DNA of 64,000 nt from an uncultured Gemmatimonadales bacterium (GTDB taxonomy: Bacteria; Gemmatimonadota; Gemmatimonadetes; JACCXV01; JAHWKZ01): the NCBI GenBank assembly GCA_947259315.1, contig CAMYLR010000009.1, forward strand, positions 81,124 through 145,123, written 5' to 3'. Made by a program: the position numbers and the translations under genes. A model generated the notes under the pieces. That model made no database searches, was not told the origin of the DNA, and saw only the letters and a list, made by a program, of their open reading frames with translations. Each line of letters opens with the position of its first letter. The stretch's first letter is position 1. This document shows positions 7,267 through 18,563 of the stretch, in pieces.

Positions 7267-8720
7267 TCTGCGCTCTGTCGCGCCTCAGAGGTAATAGAGC
7301 GATCCCGCCCGCCGCGTTTGGCGGTGTAGAGTGCCTGGTCAGCCCAAGCGATGAGCGCGTCCTGGCGATGCTCGGGACTGGTGAAGTCCTCGGAACCAAA
7401 CGGCATACAAGCCACTCCGCAAGATATCGTCAACGGTTTCCCCTGCAGTGCCTCGAAGTAATGGGCTTTGACCTCGCGGCGCATCCGCTCCGCCTGGCGA
7501 AACGCCCCGGCCATGCCCGTCTCCGGGAGCAGAACAGCGAACTCCTCACCCCCGTAGCGAGCAACAAGATCTGTCTCGCGGATCGTTCGCACCAGTACGC
7601 TGGCCAGTTCCTTGAGAACCGCGTCCCCGCGCTGGTGACCAAAGGTGTCGTTGACGTTCTTGAAATGATCGAGGTCGAGGAGAATCAACCCCAGATCGGA
7701 GTTGTATCGTTCGGCGCGCTTGAACTCGTCTTCGAGGCGCTGATAGAAGTGCCGGTGGTTGTACAGGCCCGTGAGGTCGTCGGTGTTGGCGAGCGTCGAC
7801 AACCGTTGATTGTCAACCGCCGCCTGCTCATACAAGGCGGCGTTGGCGAGACCGTTGGCAGCCGCACTGGCCACGACCTGCGCAAAGCGGATCTCGGGTC
7901 GTGTGTACGGCCTGTGCTCGCGCGAGGAGAGCAACACGTACTCTCCTAGCTCCTTGTGTACGTCGAGCGGAACGATCAACACCGATTTGCGACCCGGTAT
8001 GCGCTCCGTTACGTCGGCCAGCAGCGGGTCGTTGTCAGTGTCATCGATCAAGACCACCCGGCGTTCGTAAGCCGCCTTGAGGATCTCCGGATACTCCTCC
8101 AGGCTGAGCTCCTGGTTTCGCATCTCCGGTTCCTCGCGCGTCGCGATCAAGATGCCGGTCCGCTCGTCGATCACTTTGATCAGCGACACTCGATCCGACT
8201 TGACCACCGCCCCGAGCTCACTCACGATCGTGAACAGAACTTCATCGCTATCCAACGATGAGCTGACCGCTTGGGAAATGCGCAGCATCGCGGCCAGATC
8301 GTCGTGGTATCGCTTGACCTCGAGGTTGGTTCGAATCCGGGCGTCGAGCTCATCAAAGAAGAACGGTTTCGTGACGTAATCGGCCGCTCCAGCCTCGAGT
8401 GCAACGACCACGTCCTCGCGACCGCTCTTGGCGGTCAACATGAGGATCCGCACGTCCTTGAGGCGGGGGTCCTGCTTGAAGATGCGACACACCGCGAGAC
8501 CATCGACCTCGGGCATCATGACGTCGAGCAGCACCAGGTCGGGGGGCTCCTGGCGGGCTAGTTCTATCGCTTCACGCCCGTTTCTTGCTACAGATGTCCG
8601 ATACCCCTTGAATTGCAACATCGTTGTCAATGTGTCGCAAATCGAGGGATCGTCGTCGACGACTAGGATGTGGGCATCCAGGACCGCGTCGCGGGGTGCC
8701 TCTGTGGCGGGCGCCTTCAG
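7263..8720 (-). CDS. Response regulator with GAF and GGDEF (diguanylate cyclase) domains
   Basis: 485 residues if started at CTG 8720; TTG 8630 is possible but would remove the acidic-pocket segment ILVVDDDPS, which a working receiver needs. CTG 8720 lies 9 bases after GAGGAG, which overlaps the end of gyrA. Residues about 17-130 are a receiver domain (acidic Asp22-24, phosphoacceptor Asp66 in LVLLDVMMPE, Lys in TKPF). Residues about 140-290 are GAF-like. The C-terminus is a GGDEF domain with an intact GGEEF active site and, five residues before it, an RETD inhibitory I-site for c-di-GMP. It should make c-di-GMP when phosphorylated. No histidine kinase is adjacent. Confidence 0.9.
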   Translation of the reverse strand: MKAPATEAPRDAVLDAHILVVDDDPSICDTLTTMLQFKGYRTSVARNGREAIELARQEPPDLVLLDVMMPEVDGLAVCRIFKQDPRLKDVRILMLTAKSGREDVVVALEAGAADYVTKPFFFDELDARIRTNLEVKRYHDDLAAMLRISQAVSSSLDSDEVLFTIVSELGAVVKSDRVSLIKVIDERTGILIATREEPEMRNQELSLEEYPEILKAAYERRVVLIDDTDNDPLLADVTERIPGRKSVLIVPLDVHKELGEYVLLSSREHRPYTRPEIRFAQVVASAAANGLANAALYEQAAVDNQRLSTLANTDDLTGLYNHRHFYQRLEDEFKRAERYNSDLGLILLDLDHFKNVNDTFGHQRGDAVLKELASVLVRTIRETDLVARYGGEEFAVLLPETGMAGAFRQAERMRREVKAHYFEALQGKPLTISCGVACMPFGSEDFTSPEHRQDALIAWADQALYTAKRGGRDRSITSEARQSAE

Positions 8721-8726
8721 ACAGCT

Positions 8727-11228
8727 TCACTCCTCTTCAGGTCGCAGGGGGAGCTGCTCCACGGGGTCTTGTGACGAAGCAGCGCTCTCTGCCTCGTCGT
8801 CAAGCACGACCCGTGCCACGTCCCCTACGCGATGACCTTCCTCGAGGTTGATCAGCTTGACGCCTTGGGTCGCACGACCCATTACCCGCACCCCCTTGAC
8901 CGGGAAACGGATGATTATGCCGCCGGTCGTCACGACCATGAGCTCGTCCTCCCCGACGACCTCTTTGACCGCCACCAGCGGCCCGGTCTTCTTGGTCGGC
9001 TTGAGGGTCTTGATACCCTTCCCGCCGCGGTGGGTGACCCGATAATCCGCGATCCGAGTCCGCTTGCCGAAGCCGTTCTCGGTTACCGCCATCAGCGCGT
9101 TGTTCTCGTTTCGAACAACTACCATACCGAGCACGCCGTCGTCCTTGCCTTGCAGCGTCACCCCCTTCACTCCGCGGGTCGCACGACCCATATCGCGGAC
9201 CTCTTCTTCCGAGAATCGAATCGCCTGTCCCTTCCTGGTAGCCAGGATCACGTCGTTCGTCCCGTCGGTGAGCTGGGCATCGATCAGACGATCGTCATCG
9301 TCGATGTTGATCGCGATGATGCCCCCGCGGCGCGGATTGCCGTATGCCGACAGCACCGTCTTCTTGATGATGCCGCTCTCGGTCGCCATCAACACGTGGT
9401 GCTTGTCGTCGAACTCGCGGACGCTTATGACGCCGGCGACTTGATCACCGGAGTCAAGCTCCAACAGGTTGACGATCGGCCGCCCGCGACTGACGCGACC
9501 GGCTTGGGGAATGTCGTACACCTTGAGCCAATGACACTGACCGCGTTCGGTCAACACCAGCAGGTAATCGTGTGTAGTCGCCACGTACAACCGCTCGATC
9601 CAGTCGTCGTCCTTGGTGCCCATCCCGGTTATACCGCGCCCACCGCGGCGCTGGCGTCGATACGTTGTCGCGGCGATGCGCTTGATGTAACCGGTGTGGC
9701 TGATCGTCACGACCATATCTTCTTCGGCGATCAGGTCCTCCATCGATAAGTCGGCGCCACCGGGGAGGATCTCGGTCCGCCGTTCATCGCCGTATTTGTC
9801 GGACAACTCTGTGAGCTCGTCTTTGATCAGCTGCATGCGTAGCCGCTCGGATCCGAGCAGCTCCTTGAGCCGCGCGATCGTCTCCAGCAAGGCCTGGTAC
9901 TCTTCCTCCAGCTTGTCGCGCTCGAGCCCCGTCAGACGTGCCAGCCGCATATCCAGAATCGCTTGAGCCTGGCGCTCACTCAAGCCGAACTCCTCCATCA
10001 GCCCCGAGCGCGCAGCCTCTGTGTCGTCCGCCGATTTGATCAGCTGCACGACCGCATCGATGTTCTCGAGGGCGATCCTCAAGCCTTCCAGGATGTGGGC
10101 TCGGGACTCCGCCTCCTCCAACTCGTGCCGGGCCCGCCGTACGACGACATCGTGACGATGGGCGACAAACCGCTCGAGCATCTCCTTGAGCCCCATCTCC
10201 TTGGGGATGTTGTCCACGAGCGCCAGGTTGATGATCCCGAACGTCCACTCCATCTGCGTTGACTTGTAGAGGTTGTTGAGCACGACCTCGGGGATCGTGC
10301 CCTTCTTGAGCTCCACCACGACACGCATCCCGTCGCGGTCGGACTCGTCCCTCAGGTCCGAAATCCCCTCGACCCGCTTCCGGCGCACCAAGTCGACGAT
10401 CTGCTCGATCAGCTTGGACTTGTTGATCTGGTAGGGGATCTCGGTGATGACAATCGCTTCGCGCCCGTTGGCCTTGGTCTCCGTCACCGCCCTCGCCCGC
10501 ATCGCGATCTTGCCGCGGCCGGTTTCGTACGCGGCACGAATTCCAGCCCGACCCCGGATGAACCCAGCGGTTGGGAAATCGGGCCCCTTGACGTGTTCCA
10601 TCAATCCGTCGAGGTCGATCTCCGGATCGTCGATCAACGCGCACGTGGCAGCGACCACCTCGCGCAGATTGTGGGGCGGGATGTTCGTTGCCATGCCGAC
10701 CGCGATGCCGCTGGCGCCGTTAATCAAAAGGTTGGGCAGCTTCGACGGCAAGACCGATGGCTCCATCAGCCGGTCATCGAAGTTCGGCGCGAAATCAACG
10801 GTGTTCTTATCGATGTCTGCCAGCAACTCCGTCGCTACCGAAGCCAGGCGGATCTCGGTGTATCGATAGGCCGCCGCGGGATCACCGTCTACCGAACCGT
10901 AGTTTCCCTGGCCGTCAAGCAGCGGGTAGCGCAACGAAAAGGGCTGCACCATGCGCACCATCGCATCGTACACAGCGCCATCACCGTGCGGGTGGTACTT
11001 GCCGAGCACATCTCCAACAACCGTCGCGCTCTTTTTGTACGGCCGGTTGGGCGCCAGGCCCAGCTCTGACATCGAGTACAGAATGCGGCGGTGGACCGGC
11101 TTCAGCCCGTCGCGCACATCGGGCAACGCGCGCGCGACGATCACACTCATCGAATAATCGATGAACGATTCCTTCAGCTCATCGGCGATGTACCGCGTTA
11201 CGATCCTCTCTCTAGGCTCAACAACCAT
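8727..11228 (-). CDS. gyrA: DNA gyrase subunit A
   Basis: 833 residues. The breakage-reunion subunit of gyrase, which introduces negative supercoils with GyrB. The catalytic Tyr is in [11 protein letters not shown], and the C-terminal pinwheel domain carries the gyrase-specific GyrA-box QRRGGRG at about residue 525, which separates it from ParC. The quinolone region reads [10 protein letters not shown]: Gly84 stands where E. coli has Ser83, while the Asp equivalent to Asp87 is kept. It follows gyrB by 53 bases. The C-terminus is acidic (RPEEE). The downstream regulator gene has its ribosome binding site in the last gyrA codons. Confidence 0.98.
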   Translation of the reverse strand: MVVEPRERIVTRYIADELKESFIDYSMSVIVARALPDVRDGLKPVHRRILYSMSELGLAPNRPYKKSATVVGDVLGKYHPHGDGAVYDAMVRMVQPFSLRYPLLDGQGNYGSVDGDPAAAYRYTEIRLASVATELLADIDKNTVDFAPNFDDRLMEPSVLPSKLPNLLINGASGIAVGMATNIPPHNLREVVAATCALIDDPEIDLDGLMEHVKGPDFPTAGFIRGRAGIRAAYETGRGKIAMRARAVTETKANGREAIVITEIPYQINKSKLIEQIVDLVRRKRVEGISDLRDESDRDGMRVVVELKKGTIPEVVLNNLYKSTQMEWTFGIINLALVDNIPKEMGLKEMLERFVAHRHDVVVRRARHELEEAESRAHILEGLRIALENIDAVVQLIKSADDTEAARSGLMEEFGLSERQAQAILDMRLARLTGLERDKLEEEYQALLETIARLKELLGSERLRMQLIKDELTELSDKYGDERRTEILPGGADLSMEDLIAEEDMVVTISHTGYIKRIAATTYRRQRRGGRGITGMGTKDDDWIERLYVATTHDYLLVLTERGQCHWLKVYDIPQAGRVSRGRPIVNLLELDSGDQVAGVISVREFDDKHHVLMATESGIIKKTVLSAYGNPRRGGIIAINIDDDDRLIDAQLTDGTNDVILATRKGQAIRFSEEEVRDMGRATRGVKGVTLQGKDDGVLGMVVVRNENNALMAVTENGFGKRTRIADYRVTHRGGKGIKTLKPTKKTGPLVAVKEVVGEDELMVVTTGGIIIRFPVKGVRVMGRATQGVKLINLEEGHRVGDVARVVLDDEAESAASSQDPVEQLPLRPEEE

Positions 11229-11281
11229 CTATGCCTACCTCATCCTCATCGTTTGCGATCGTCTTGGGATCCAGGACCGAC

Positions 11282-13261
<1,980 letters not shown>

Positions 13262-13579
13262 TTATCCCTTCGCTCTCGGATCCATTCGAAAGATCAATCG
13301 CTTCACGCAGGTCCTTCTGCGACCCCGATTGAGTCGCTCCAACAATTCGTTCTGACGCAGCGACAATTCGCTCATCCAAGCAGAGCTGGTGACGTTCACG
13401 AGCAACGTCTCTCCGTCCACGCGGTGCGGCTTGGCCGCACGCGCAATCTCACGCCCCACGCGGGACTCCCATTCGCGAAAAACGGCGTGCTGCTCGATCG
13501 CCGACGCGACGCCCAGGTCATCCAGGACAGCGTCCAGGACGCCGGCGATGTGTCGCGCGCGTCGCACCTTCTTGCTCAT
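13262..13579 (-). CDS. DUF721 family protein
   Basis: 105 residues from ATG 13579, two codons into the recF/gyrB junction and 1 base after the recF stop. A longer frame (to 13648) overlaps recF and adds an unlikely N-terminus. The sequence shows the DUF721 pattern: HIAGVLDAVLDDLG, FREWESRVGREIARAAKPHRVDGETLLVNV and the SAWMSELSLRQNELLERLN segment. Members commonly lie between recF and gyrB; some are described as DciA, the ancestral loader of the replicative helicase. DciA function here is an inference from family and position. Confidence 0.85.
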   Translation of the reverse strand: MSKKVRRARHIAGVLDAVLDDLGVASAIEQHAVFREWESRVGREIARAAKPHRVDGETLLVNVTSSAWMSELSLRQNELLERLNRGRRRTCVKRLIFRMDPRAKG

Positions 13580-13580
13580 G

Positions 13581-14705
13581 TCACGCGGCGGCCAGACGAG
13601 GCCCAATTCGTCCATCATCCACGCGCCACTGCACCAGGCCGTTCCCAAGTTGTGGCAGCGGCCGCGGAGTCGTCACGAACTTCTGATGACGATCGCCGAG
13701 CCACTTCAGCAGGCGGCCAGCCCGGTCTTCATCGAGCTCCGAAAACACATCGTCGAGTAGCAAGACCGGCACGTGTTCACTTTCGCTCTCGAGCAGTTCT
13801 GCCTCCGCGAGCCGCAGGGCGATCGCCGCCGTCCGCTGCTCACCCTGTGACCCAAACTGAGCCAGCCGATGGCCCCCCAGCTGGATGAGGAGCTCGTCCC
13901 GATGCGGACCGACCGTGGTCCAGCCCTGTCGCTGATCCCGCGGCTGGCTCTCGGTCAGTGCCTGCCTCCAACTCGCCGCTACACTCTCGGCGTTCGACGC
14001 CGGGTCAGCTGAACCGGGCACCGACGGCCGATACTCGAGCTCGTAACCGAGCCGATCGACGGCTCCCGCGACCTGAGCGCCGACGTCGGTGAACCGGCGC
14101 GCCAACCGCTCAGCGATAACCGCCCTCGCGAGCACGATCACCATCCCGGTCTCGATGAGCGTCTCATCCCACGATGCAAGCTCGGGCCCGGCGACCGGGG
14201 GCCAATTTCGCAACAGCTCGTTGCGCTGCCGCAGTGCACGTTCATACACCGGAAGGGCCCGCGCGTACCGCCGCGACGTCGAGGTCAACAAACCGTCGAG
14301 ATACCGCCGCCGCTGGTCCGGCCCACCCCCGATGATCGCCAAGTCGGTTGGCGCCAAGAGCACTGCGAGGACAGAACCGGCCGCATCCGCCGGTCGGGCG
14401 ACCGTTTGCCCGTCAAGCGAAACGCGCCGTGTCCGACGGTCGGCTGCCACAGCCACCCTCCGGCTTTGACCCGTTCCACACACCACGTGACCTTCGACCC
14501 GAAAATGCTGGGCACCAAAGGCGATCGAGTCCGCGTGCCTCGTACCGCGGAACGACCGGAAACGCGCGAGGTAGTGGATAGCCTCGAGAAAATTGCTCTT
14601 CCCCTGCCCGTTTGAGCCCACCAAAACAGCTCCAGCGGGGGACACCTCGAGGGTCACGGAAGCCAAGTTTCGGAAGTGGTCGAGACCGACCTCAGTCAGC
14701 CGCAC
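13581..14705 (-). CDS. recF: DNA replication and repair protein RecF
   Basis: 374 residues from GTG 14705. An SMC-like ATPase that helps load RecA at gapped DNA. Walker A is VGSNGQGKSNFLEAI near residue 35, the ABC signature is FGSQGEQRTAAIAL, and Walker B is PVLLLDDVFSELD, all in the C-terminal half as expected. It lies 80 bases after dnaN in the dnaA-dnaN-recF-gyrB order. I saw no clear promoter in that 80-base gap, which contains AT-rich sequence but no good -35/-10 pair. Confidence 0.97.
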   Translation of the reverse strand: MRLTEVGLDHFRNLASVTLEVSPAGAVLVGSNGQGKSNFLEAIHYLARFRSFRGTRHADSIAFGAQHFRVEGHVVCGTGQSRRVAVAADRRTRRVSLDGQTVARPADAAGSVLAVLLAPTDLAIIGGGPDQRRRYLDGLLTSTSRRYARALPVYERALRQRNELLRNWPPVAGPELASWDETLIETGMVIVLARAVIAERLARRFTDVGAQVAGAVDRLGYELEYRPSVPGSADPASNAESVAASWRQALTESQPRDQRQGWTTVGPHRDELLIQLGGHRLAQFGSQGEQRTAAIALRLAEAELLESESEHVPVLLLDDVFSELDEDRAGRLLKWLGDRHQKFVTTPRPLPQLGNGLVQWRVDDGRIGPRLAAA

Positions 14706-14785
14706 CGGGCGGCTCCGTCGCGGTTACCCTGAAACACCCTTAAAATTAACTCTCATAAGGACTTCGGGCAATACGTGACGAGCTA

Positions 14786-15895
14786 TTATTCTTGCAGCCG
14801 GAGGGGCATCACGAGACACAAATAGGTGTCTTGATCATCACCTGTTGGGCGCAAGATAGCGGCCCTCTCGGGGGCTTTGAAGGTGATCTCGACTTCGTCG
14901 GTATCGACGTAGCGGAGGACTTCTAACAAGTAGTTCGCGTTGAACCCGATATCGATCGGGTCGCCCTCGTACGTGCAGGGGATTTCGTCGCTTGCCTCTC
15001 CCACATCCGGCGTGGAGACGTGAAACCGCATCGTGTCTTCATCGATCGACAACCGAACGCGGTGCGTCTGATCGCTCGCCATAACAGCCATTCTCCGCAG
15101 CGCTGCCATGAGACGTTCTTTATCAGCGCGCGCGAGCTTGTCGTTGTCTACCGGTATGACCTGTTCATAATTTGGGTAAGGTCCTTCGATGAGTCGGCTG
15201 AAAACAACACCGCGATCGCCCTTAAAACCGATCTGCCGCTCATCCATCGCGACCTTTAGCTCGTCATCGGGAGCAAAGATCCGACCCACCTGTGCCAGGG
15301 CCTTTGGTGCGACGATCACACTCTGCGATGTACCGCTGCTACCATTCGATGCCGGCAGGATGTAGCGCGCCAATCGGTGACCGTTGGTCGCCACCATCTG
15401 CATCTTCTCATTCTCGAGCTCCCACAGAACACCGTTCAGAATGGGTCGCGTATCCTCGGTCGAAGCGGCAAATCGAGTATGTGCTGCCAGTTTTTCAACC
15501 GTTCCCGCAGTGACCGTCAGACCCGCATCAAAATTCAATTCTGGAAAGCTCGGAAAATCGTCTGCCGGTAATCCATGAACTTTGAAGTGGCTGCTTTCAC
15601 ACTCGATCGTGATATGCTCGTTTTTGCCTTTAACCCGCACCGGGCTTGCCGGCAATGCCCGTATCATGTCGGTCAATTTCTTCGCTGGAAGCGTTACCGT
15701 TCCCGCTTTATCGACGCTCGCGGCAACGTTCATAGTAACCGACAGATCAAGATCGGTAGCCGAGACTTGAAGTGCGTCGTTATCCGCAACGAGCATCAAG
15801 TTGCCTATAATCGGAAGCGGCGTCCGAGTTGGAACGATATTTGAAACCGCACTCAGTGTATCGAGAAACTCCGCCTGCCCAATCGTGAACTGCAT
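14786..15895 (-). CDS. dnaN: DNA polymerase III beta subunit (sliding clamp)
   Basis: 369 residues, three-domain clamp of the usual length. It starts MQFTIGQAEFLDTLSAVSN and ends with the clamp-typical LCLVMPLRLQE, whose residues line the hydrophobic partner-binding pocket. GGAGG lies 7 bases before ATG 15895. The coding sequence is somewhat less GC-rich than its neighbours. It follows dnaA after a 281-base AT-rich gap that could hold the origin or the dnaN promoter. Confidence 0.98.
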   Translation of the reverse strand: MQFTIGQAEFLDTLSAVSNIVPTRTPLPIIGNLMLVADNDALQVSATDLDLSVTMNVAASVDKAGTVTLPAKKLTDMIRALPASPVRVKGKNEHITIECESSHFKVHGLPADDFPSFPELNFDAGLTVTAGTVEKLAAHTRFAASTEDTRPILNGVLWELENEKMQMVATNGHRLARYILPASNGSSGTSQSVIVAPKALAQVGRIFAPDDELKVAMDERQIGFKGDRGVVFSRLIEGPYPNYEQVIPVDNDKLARADKERLMAALRRMAVMASDQTHRVRLSIDEDTMRFHVSTPDVGEASDEIPCTYEGDPIDIGFNANYLLEVLRYVDTDEVEITFKAPERAAILRPTGDDQDTYLCLVMPLRLQE

Positions 15896-16176
15896 GTTTC
15901 TACCTCCAACCGGTGATAATTATCCCCGAAGAGATTCTGTTCTTGTTCTACTTATAACTTCACTAAGTAGTAGAAATAGGGACCGCTGACTTGTGGAACA
16001 GTAGATCACTGTAACCCGAAACCTCAGAAAAAATGGAGTGTCTGACGGTCATGATAGATGGCTCATATATCTGACTGTAGTGTGGACAGAGTTGTGGTCG
16101 CTGGGGAAACTTTCAAAAGCTCGCTATAGCCCCCATTAATTCCCCAATTTTGCTACCACTTTTCCAACACCAAGGG
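15896..16176. other. AT-rich dnaA-dnaN intergenic region, candidate replication origin
   Basis: 281 bases without a gene, clearly richer in A and T than the surrounding coding DNA. It holds three 7-of-9 matches to the DnaA box TTATCCACA: TTATCCCCG at 15920-15928 (+), and on the minus strand TGTTCCACA at 15992-16000 and CTGTCCACA at 16081-16089. AT-rich runs (around 15916-15960 and 16065-16075) could serve for unwinding. The dnaA-dnaN gap is a common oriC site in bacteria, but the boxes here are weak, and a perfect box pair lies at 23548-23566 instead. Confidence 0.4.
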
Positions 16177-17559
16177 TCACGACGCAATTCGCTCGCGCAG
16201 TTGCTCAATTCGCATTCTAATGACTCGACTGTCCTTGATCTCATTTTCCACCTTGTCACAAGCATGAATGACAGTCGTGTGATCGCGCCCGCCGAACGCT
16301 TGACCAATTTCAACAAGGGGAAGGTCCGTGAGTTGACGACACAAGAGCATCGCAATTTGCCGTGGTACGGTGAGATTCTTCGTTCGCTTTCGAGACTTCA
16401 ACCCCTCGACAGTAACACCGTACTCGGAGGCGACCTCGGTTTGGATACGATCTACGGTAACGCGGACAGTCTCCGTGGTGAGGATGTTCTTTAGAACTTC
16501 CTCAGCCAACTCGATCGTTATGTCGGAGCCGTTGAGACTGGAATGCGCCATCAGACGAATCAACGAACCTTCCAGCTCACGCACGTTTGATTTGACGTTC
16601 TTGGCGATAAACAGGACCACGTCCTGAGGAATCTCGAGGCTGCTGCGATCCGCCTTGTGCTGCAGAATGGCAATTCGGGTTTCCAGGTCTGGCGGCTGAA
16701 TATCGACCACCAGGCCCCACTCGAATCGGGAGACCAAACGCTCCTCGAGCGTCGGAATCTCTTTTGGTGGTCGATCGCTGGTAACGACGATCTGCTTGTG
16801 AGCGTCGTACAGAGCATTAAACGTGTGAAAGAACTCCTCCTGGGTGGCGTCCTTACCTTGAAGAAACTGGACGTCGTCAATAAGCAGGAGATCCATTTTT
16901 CGGTACTTGTTGCGGAAATCGAGCGTCTTTCCGAACTGCAGAGCTTCGATCATCTGGTTCATGAATGTCTCGGCCGACAGGTAGCAGACCCGTTCGAGCC
17001 TCTCGAATGCGAGCGACGTGTTCCCAATCGCCTGCATGAGATGGGTTTTGCCGAGCCCTACGCCCCCGTAGATAAACAGCGGGTTGTACGTCTGCGCCGG
17101 CTTCTCGGCCACGGCCAACGAGGCCGCATGGGCCCACTGATTGGAGTTGCCAACCACGAAGGTGTCGAACGTATAGCGTGGGTTGAGCGGCAAACCCAGA
17201 TTGACCGATCCACGGGCTGGCTTGGTCCCAACTCGGCGATCGGGTTGCCCACTGGCATCGACCGGCCTTGGTCTATCCGCAGCGTGGCCCACGGTTTCGT
17301 CCTCCAACGATTTGAACGACATCTTGAGCTTGCGGTCAAAGAGCGACCCGGCGATCTCGGAGAGCACTCTTCCGTATTGGCCGCCGATGTAATCGACCGC
17401 GAATTGGTTTTTGACGATCACAAGGAGCTCGTCGCCCGACAGCGCCACCGCTTCGGTGGGCTCAAACCACGTGCGGAAAGTCTGCGGGTTGATGACCTTG
17501 GAAGCCTGGCCGAGTATCTGTGACCAAACCTCAGGCGCGGTGAGTTCGCTCGACTGCAA
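16177..17559 (-). CDS. dnaA: Chromosomal replication initiator DnaA
   Basis: 460 residues from TTG 17559, the only usable start before an in-frame stop. Domain I (APEVWSQILGQASKVINPQTF onward) begins immediately, which supports it; the ribosome binding site is weak and close (GGAG, 3 bases away). The AAA+ core has Walker A GGVGLGKTHL and Walker B LLLIDDVQFL. Domain IV ends with the DnaA signature GGRDHTTVIHACDKV that reads the DnaA box. It binds oriC as ATP-DnaA to open the duplex. A near-consensus promoter lies about 70 bases upstream. Confidence 0.98.
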   Translation of the reverse strand: MQSSELTAPEVWSQILGQASKVINPQTFRTWFEPTEAVALSGDELLVIVKNQFAVDYIGGQYGRVLSEIAGSLFDRKLKMSFKSLEDETVGHAADRPRPVDASGQPDRRVGTKPARGSVNLGLPLNPRYTFDTFVVGNSNQWAHAASLAVAEKPAQTYNPLFIYGGVGLGKTHLMQAIGNTSLAFERLERVCYLSAETFMNQMIEALQFGKTLDFRNKYRKMDLLLIDDVQFLQGKDATQEEFFHTFNALYDAHKQIVVTSDRPPKEIPTLEERLVSRFEWGLVVDIQPPDLETRIAILQHKADRSSLEIPQDVVLFIAKNVKSNVRELEGSLIRLMAHSSLNGSDITIELAEEVLKNILTTETVRVTVDRIQTEVASEYGVTVEGLKSRKRTKNLTVPRQIAMLLCRQLTDLPLVEIGQAFGGRDHTTVIHACDKVENEIKDSRVIRMRIEQLRERIAS

Positions 17560-17629
17560 CGTCTCCGCTCAGCTGGAAATTGGAAGGGTATGTCAACAAC
17601 AACAATGCTGCGGCGTCGAGAGGAATTTC

Positions 17630-17658
17630 ATAGTAGCCGGGCGCATGTCGGGTGTCAA
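17630..17658 (-). promoter_or_regulatory. Sigma-70-type promoter for dnaA
   Basis: On the minus strand a perfect -35 TTGACA (17658-17653) is followed by a 17-base spacer and TACTAT (17635-17630), one of the best promoter matches in the window. Transcription would start near 17623, leaving a leader of about 65 bases before the TTG of dnaA. Confidence 0.75.
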
Positions 17659-17695
17659 CAGGCGCGAGAAAAAACTTTCGACGTTTGAGTTTCTG

Positions 17696-17723
17696 TTGAC
17701 GCTTTCAACCAGCGATCTATATT
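17696..17723 (+). promoter_or_regulatory. Sigma-70-type promoter for rpmH-rnpA-yidD-yidC
   Basis: TTGACG (17696-17701), a 16-base spacer and TATATT (17718-17723) are well placed to drive rpmH, whose ATG lies 65 bases downstream. It is divergent from the dnaA promoter, with the two -35 boxes 38 bases apart. Confidence 0.7.
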
Positions 17724-17787
17724 TCCTGGCCGTTTTAGATGATTCAATGCGACCGCCTCGGCGGTCGCCATTTAGAGGCGAACTTCC

Positions 17788-17949
17788 ATGAAGCGAACGT
17801 ATCAGCCAAGCCGCAGAAAACGTCGCAATAAGCACGGTTTTCGCGCCCGCATGAAATCGCGAAACGGTCGCAAGATCCTCGCCCGGCGGCGGCGGAGGGG
17901 TCGCGCTAAACTCAGCGTGTCAGCGGAGTTCGGCCGGAAGCGGCGCTAG
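17788..17949 (+). CDS. rpmH: Large ribosomal subunit protein bL34
   Basis: 53 residues, very basic: it begins [20 protein letters not shown], the standard bL34 N-terminus, and continues [19 protein letters not shown]. Most bL34 proteins are 44-50 residues; the extra residues are at the C-terminus ([11 protein letters not shown]). It is the first gene of the classic rpmH-rnpA-yidD-yidC cluster next to dnaA. Confidence 0.98.
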   Translation: MKRTYQPSRRKRRNKHGFRARMKSRNGRKILARRRRRGRAKLSVSAEFGRKRR

Positions 17950-17973
17950 GCGGCGTCAAGAATCCTTCACAGC

Positions 17974-18321
17974 GTGGGGAACTTGGTGGGCCAGATCCCG
18001 CGGGGTCGTCGGATTACCACGCGCCGCGAGATCCTATCGTTGCTGAGAGGCCGGCGCGTGCGAGGCAGGGCACTGGAGTTGTTCTGGCGGCCAGCCGCGC
18101 AGGACAGCCCTCGCGGGGCTTGTATCACGCCAAAATTCGGGCACACCAGCGTTGAGCGAAACCGTCTGCGGCGTCGGCTCAAGGAGCTGATGCGGGCCAC
18201 TGTTCTCGCCAGCCCGCAACCGCGCGACTACCTCGTCCGTGCCCGCCCGACAGCCTACGAGCTCGATTTCGCGGCCTTGGATATGGCCTTGAAAGCGCTG
18301 CTCGACGAGATCGGAGAGTGA
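17974..18321 (+). CDS. rnpA: Ribonuclease P protein component
   Basis: 115 residues from GTG 17974. The protein subunit of RNase P, which helps the catalytic RNA mature tRNA 5' ends. The RNR motif is present as SVERNRLRRRLKELMR, preceded by the family-typical KFGHT. The C-terminus (RDYLVRARPTAYELDF) matches the last strand and helix of the fold. It overlaps yidD by 4 bases. The gene for the RNase P RNA is not in the window. Confidence 0.95.
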   Translation: MGNLVGQIPRGRRITTRREILSLLRGRRVRGRALELFWRPAAQDSPRGACITPKFGHTSVERNRLRRRLKELMRATVLASPQPRDYLVRARPTAYELDFAALDMALKALLDEIGE

Positions 18322-18563
18322 TCGTGAAGTCGTTGGTAGTATTGCCGATACGAGCTTACCAGGTGTTATTTGCCTGGACGCCTTCCTCGTGTCGTTATTA
18401 CCCCAGTTGCTCGGCCTACGCGATTGAGGCGATCGAGACTCACGGCGTGGGCCGCGGCGCTTGGCTGGCCGTGCGCCGGATCCTCAGGTGCCATCCGTGG
18501 CGGGCCGGTGGGGTTGACCCGGTGCCGCCGCGTCCTGCGGGCGAGGAGATGAGCCGTCGGTGA
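18318..18563 (+). CDS. yidD: Membrane protein insertion efficiency factor YidD
   Basis: 81 residues from GTG 18318. A small protein with a hydrophobic or amphipathic N-terminus (VLPIRAYQVLFAWTP) and the family signature CRYYPSCSAYAIEAIETHG with its conserved cysteines, followed by RILRCHPW. It is known to assist YidC-dependent membrane insertion. It overlaps rnpA and yidC by 4 bases each. Confidence 0.96.
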   Translation: MIVKSLVVLPIRAYQVLFAWTPSSCRYYPSCSAYAIEAIETHGVGRGAWLAVRRILRCHPWRAGGVDPVPPRPAGEEMSRR

